Shown piece after piece: positions 63,055 to 64,000 of a stretch of 64,000 bases of DNA. The notes beneath the pieces were generated by a model. That model ran no database searches. It was given only the letters and a program-made list of their open reading frames with translations, and had not been told where the DNA came from. Position 1 is the first letter of the stretch; each line of letters opens with the position of its first letter. Origin of the DNA: Microbacterium sp. SL75 (lineage in GTDB: Bacteria; Actinomycetota; Actinomycetes; Actinomycetales; Microbacteriaceae); the NCBI RefSeq assembly GCF_026625865.1, contig NZ_CP113067.1, positions 806,001-870,000 of the forward strand. Direction: 5' to 3'. Position numbers and translations under genes: made by a program.

Positions 63055-64000
63055 ATGACGCGACCGATCACTCTCTTCACCGGCCAGTGGGCCGATCTGC
63101 CCTTCGAGGAGGTGGCCCGTCTCGCCGGCGAATGGGGCTACGACGGCCTCGAGATCGCCTGCTGGGGAGACCACCTCGACCCCTGGCGCTGGGACGACGA
63201 GGCCTACGTGCAGGAGAAGCTCGCCGTCCTCGAGCGCAACGGCCTGAAGGTCTGGACCATCTCGAACCACCTGAAAGGACAGGTGGTCTGCGACGATCCC
63301 ATCGACCAGCGACACCGCGACATCGTCTCGGACCGCGTGTGGGGCGACGGCGACCCCGAGGGCGTACGCCAGCGCGCCGCCGAGGAGCTGAAGAACACCG
63401 CGCGCCTCGCCGCCAAGCTCGGGGTGAAAACGGTCACGGGCTTCACCGGATCGAGCATCTGGAAGTACGTCGCGATGTTCCCGCCCGCCACCGAAGCGAT
63501 GGTGGATGCCGGCTATCAGGACTTCGCGGACCGGTGGAACCCGATCCTCGACGTGTTCGACGAGGTCGGCGTCCGATTCGCCCACGAGGTGCACCCCTCG
63601 GAGATCGCGTACGACTACTGGACGACGAAGCGCGCGCTCGAAGCCATCGGCCACCGCGCGGCGTTCGGGCTGAACTGGGACCCCTCGCACATGGTGTGGC
63701 AGGACATCGACCCGGTCGCGTTCCTGTGGGACTTCCAGGACAAGATCTTCCACGTGCACTGCAAGGACACCAAGAAGCGACTGGGCAACGGCCGCAACGG
63801 CCGACTGTCGTCGCACCTGCCGTGGGCCGACCCGCGCCGCGGCTGGGACTTCATCTCGACCGGCCACGGCGACGTGCCCTGGGAAGACGCGTTCCGCATG
63901 CTGAACGCGATCGGCTACGACGGTCCGCTGTCGGTCGAGTGGGAGGACGCGGGCATGGACCGCCTGGTCGGAGCGCCCGAGGCGCTCGGCTTCGTGCGGA
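63055..64000 (+). CDS. sugar phosphate isomerase/epimerase-family protein (cut by window edge)
   Basis: An open frame from the ATG at 63055 (GAAAGGACGA upstream) runs off the right end after 315 residues without a stop. It is an AP-endonuclease-2-type TIM barrel: ITLFTGQWADLPFEEVARLA, GYDGLEIACWGDHLD, LKVWTISNHLKGQVVCDDPI, VRFAHEVHPSEIAYDYWT, FGLNWDPSHMVWQ, IFHVHCKDTKKR and SVEWEDAGMD. The Glu-Asp-His-Glu metal site residues are visible in EVHP, NWDPSH, HVHCKD and VEWED. Unlike the protein at 52159 it has no signal, so it acts in the cytoplasm, most likely on the product of the oxidoreductase 38 bases upstream. Confidence 0.92.
   Translation, partial: MTRPITLFTGQWADLPFEEVARLAGEWGYDGLEIACWGDHLDPWRWDDEAYVQEKLAVLERNGLKVWTISNHLKGQVVCDDPIDQRHRDIVSDRVWGDGDPEGVRQRAAEELKNTARLAAKLGVKTVTGFTGSSIWKYVAMFPPATEAMVDAGYQDFADRWNPILDVFDEVGVRFAHEVHPSEIAYDYWTTKRALEAIGHRAAFGLNWDPSHMVWQDIDPVAFLWDFQDKIFHVHCKDTKKRLGNGRNGRLSSHLPWADPRRGWDFISTGHGDVPWEDAFRMLNAIGYDGPLSVEWEDAGMDRLVGAPEALGFVR

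Overview
The window reads as chromosome from a high-GC actinobacterium, most likely a Microbacterium-like member of the Microbacteriaceae. Base composition is roughly 70% GC, GTG starts are frequent, 4-base ATGA/GTGA stop-start overlaps are common, and many genes have a TANNNT box only 6-7 bases before the start codon, as expected for leaderless transcripts. I see no rRNA, tRNA, CRISPR, phage or insertion-sequence genes. There are about 50 real protein genes, one of them broken and two cut by the window edges.

Layout. 1-13.4 kb is mostly housekeeping: a HAD phosphatase, seryl-tRNA synthetase, a lipid kinase, DNA photolyase, an Asp23-type protein, an LLM flavoenzyme, prephenate dehydratase, phosphoglucomutase and an alcohol dehydrogenase. 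13.5-25.5 kb is a plant-polysaccharide locus: a huge wall-anchored GH30 hydrolase, a LacI regulator with matching operators, a CUT1 sugar importer (two permeases and a lipoprotein, no ATPase), a GH51 arabinofuranosidase and a GH35 beta-galactosidase. 25.6-38 kb is mixed: a PdxH-like protein, cupin, CGNR protein, MFS pump, a vapBC pair whose toxin is frameshifted, a second LacI, galT-galK, an esterase, an LLM enzyme, an orphan DNA methyltransferase and a fused lipoate ligase. 38-56 kb is dominated by envelope and secreted proteins: an MMPL exporter, two very large secreted sugar-oxidation/hydrolysis-type proteins, two WxL-type surface loci, TatA and a Tat-exported sugar isomerase-like protein. 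56.5-64 kb is a second carbohydrate locus: a ROK regulator, a ribose-type ABC importer split between divergent strands, a Gfo/Idh/MocA oxidoreductase and a sugar phosphate isomerase/epimerase-type protein running off the right edge.

How it fits together. The GH30-LacI-ABC-GH51-GH35 block plus galT-galK would take an arabinose/galactose-rich polymer (type II arabinogalactan is my best guess) from surface cleavage to galactose-1-phosphate and UDP-exchange. The 40-56 kb block pairs PQQ-dehydrogenase-like propellers, a DUF1080-type hydrolase domain and an exported isomerase-like protein, the parts list of 3-keto-glycoside chemistry, with WxL/DUF916 surface modules; the WxL operon at 44 kb and the dehydrogenase-led operon at 48.5 kb share an unusual promoter architecture.

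The most unusual non-coding feature is a family of GC-rich tandem repeats with a shared core (CGGCRTGTC followed by TCCGC) that fills three separate gaps between convergent genes (7.86-9.18 kb, 12.0-12.3 kb, 55.87-56.56 kb). I do not recognise it. Other smaller repeats occur at 4.28-4.48, 25.47-25.55, 32.82-32.89 and 35.68-35.91 kb.
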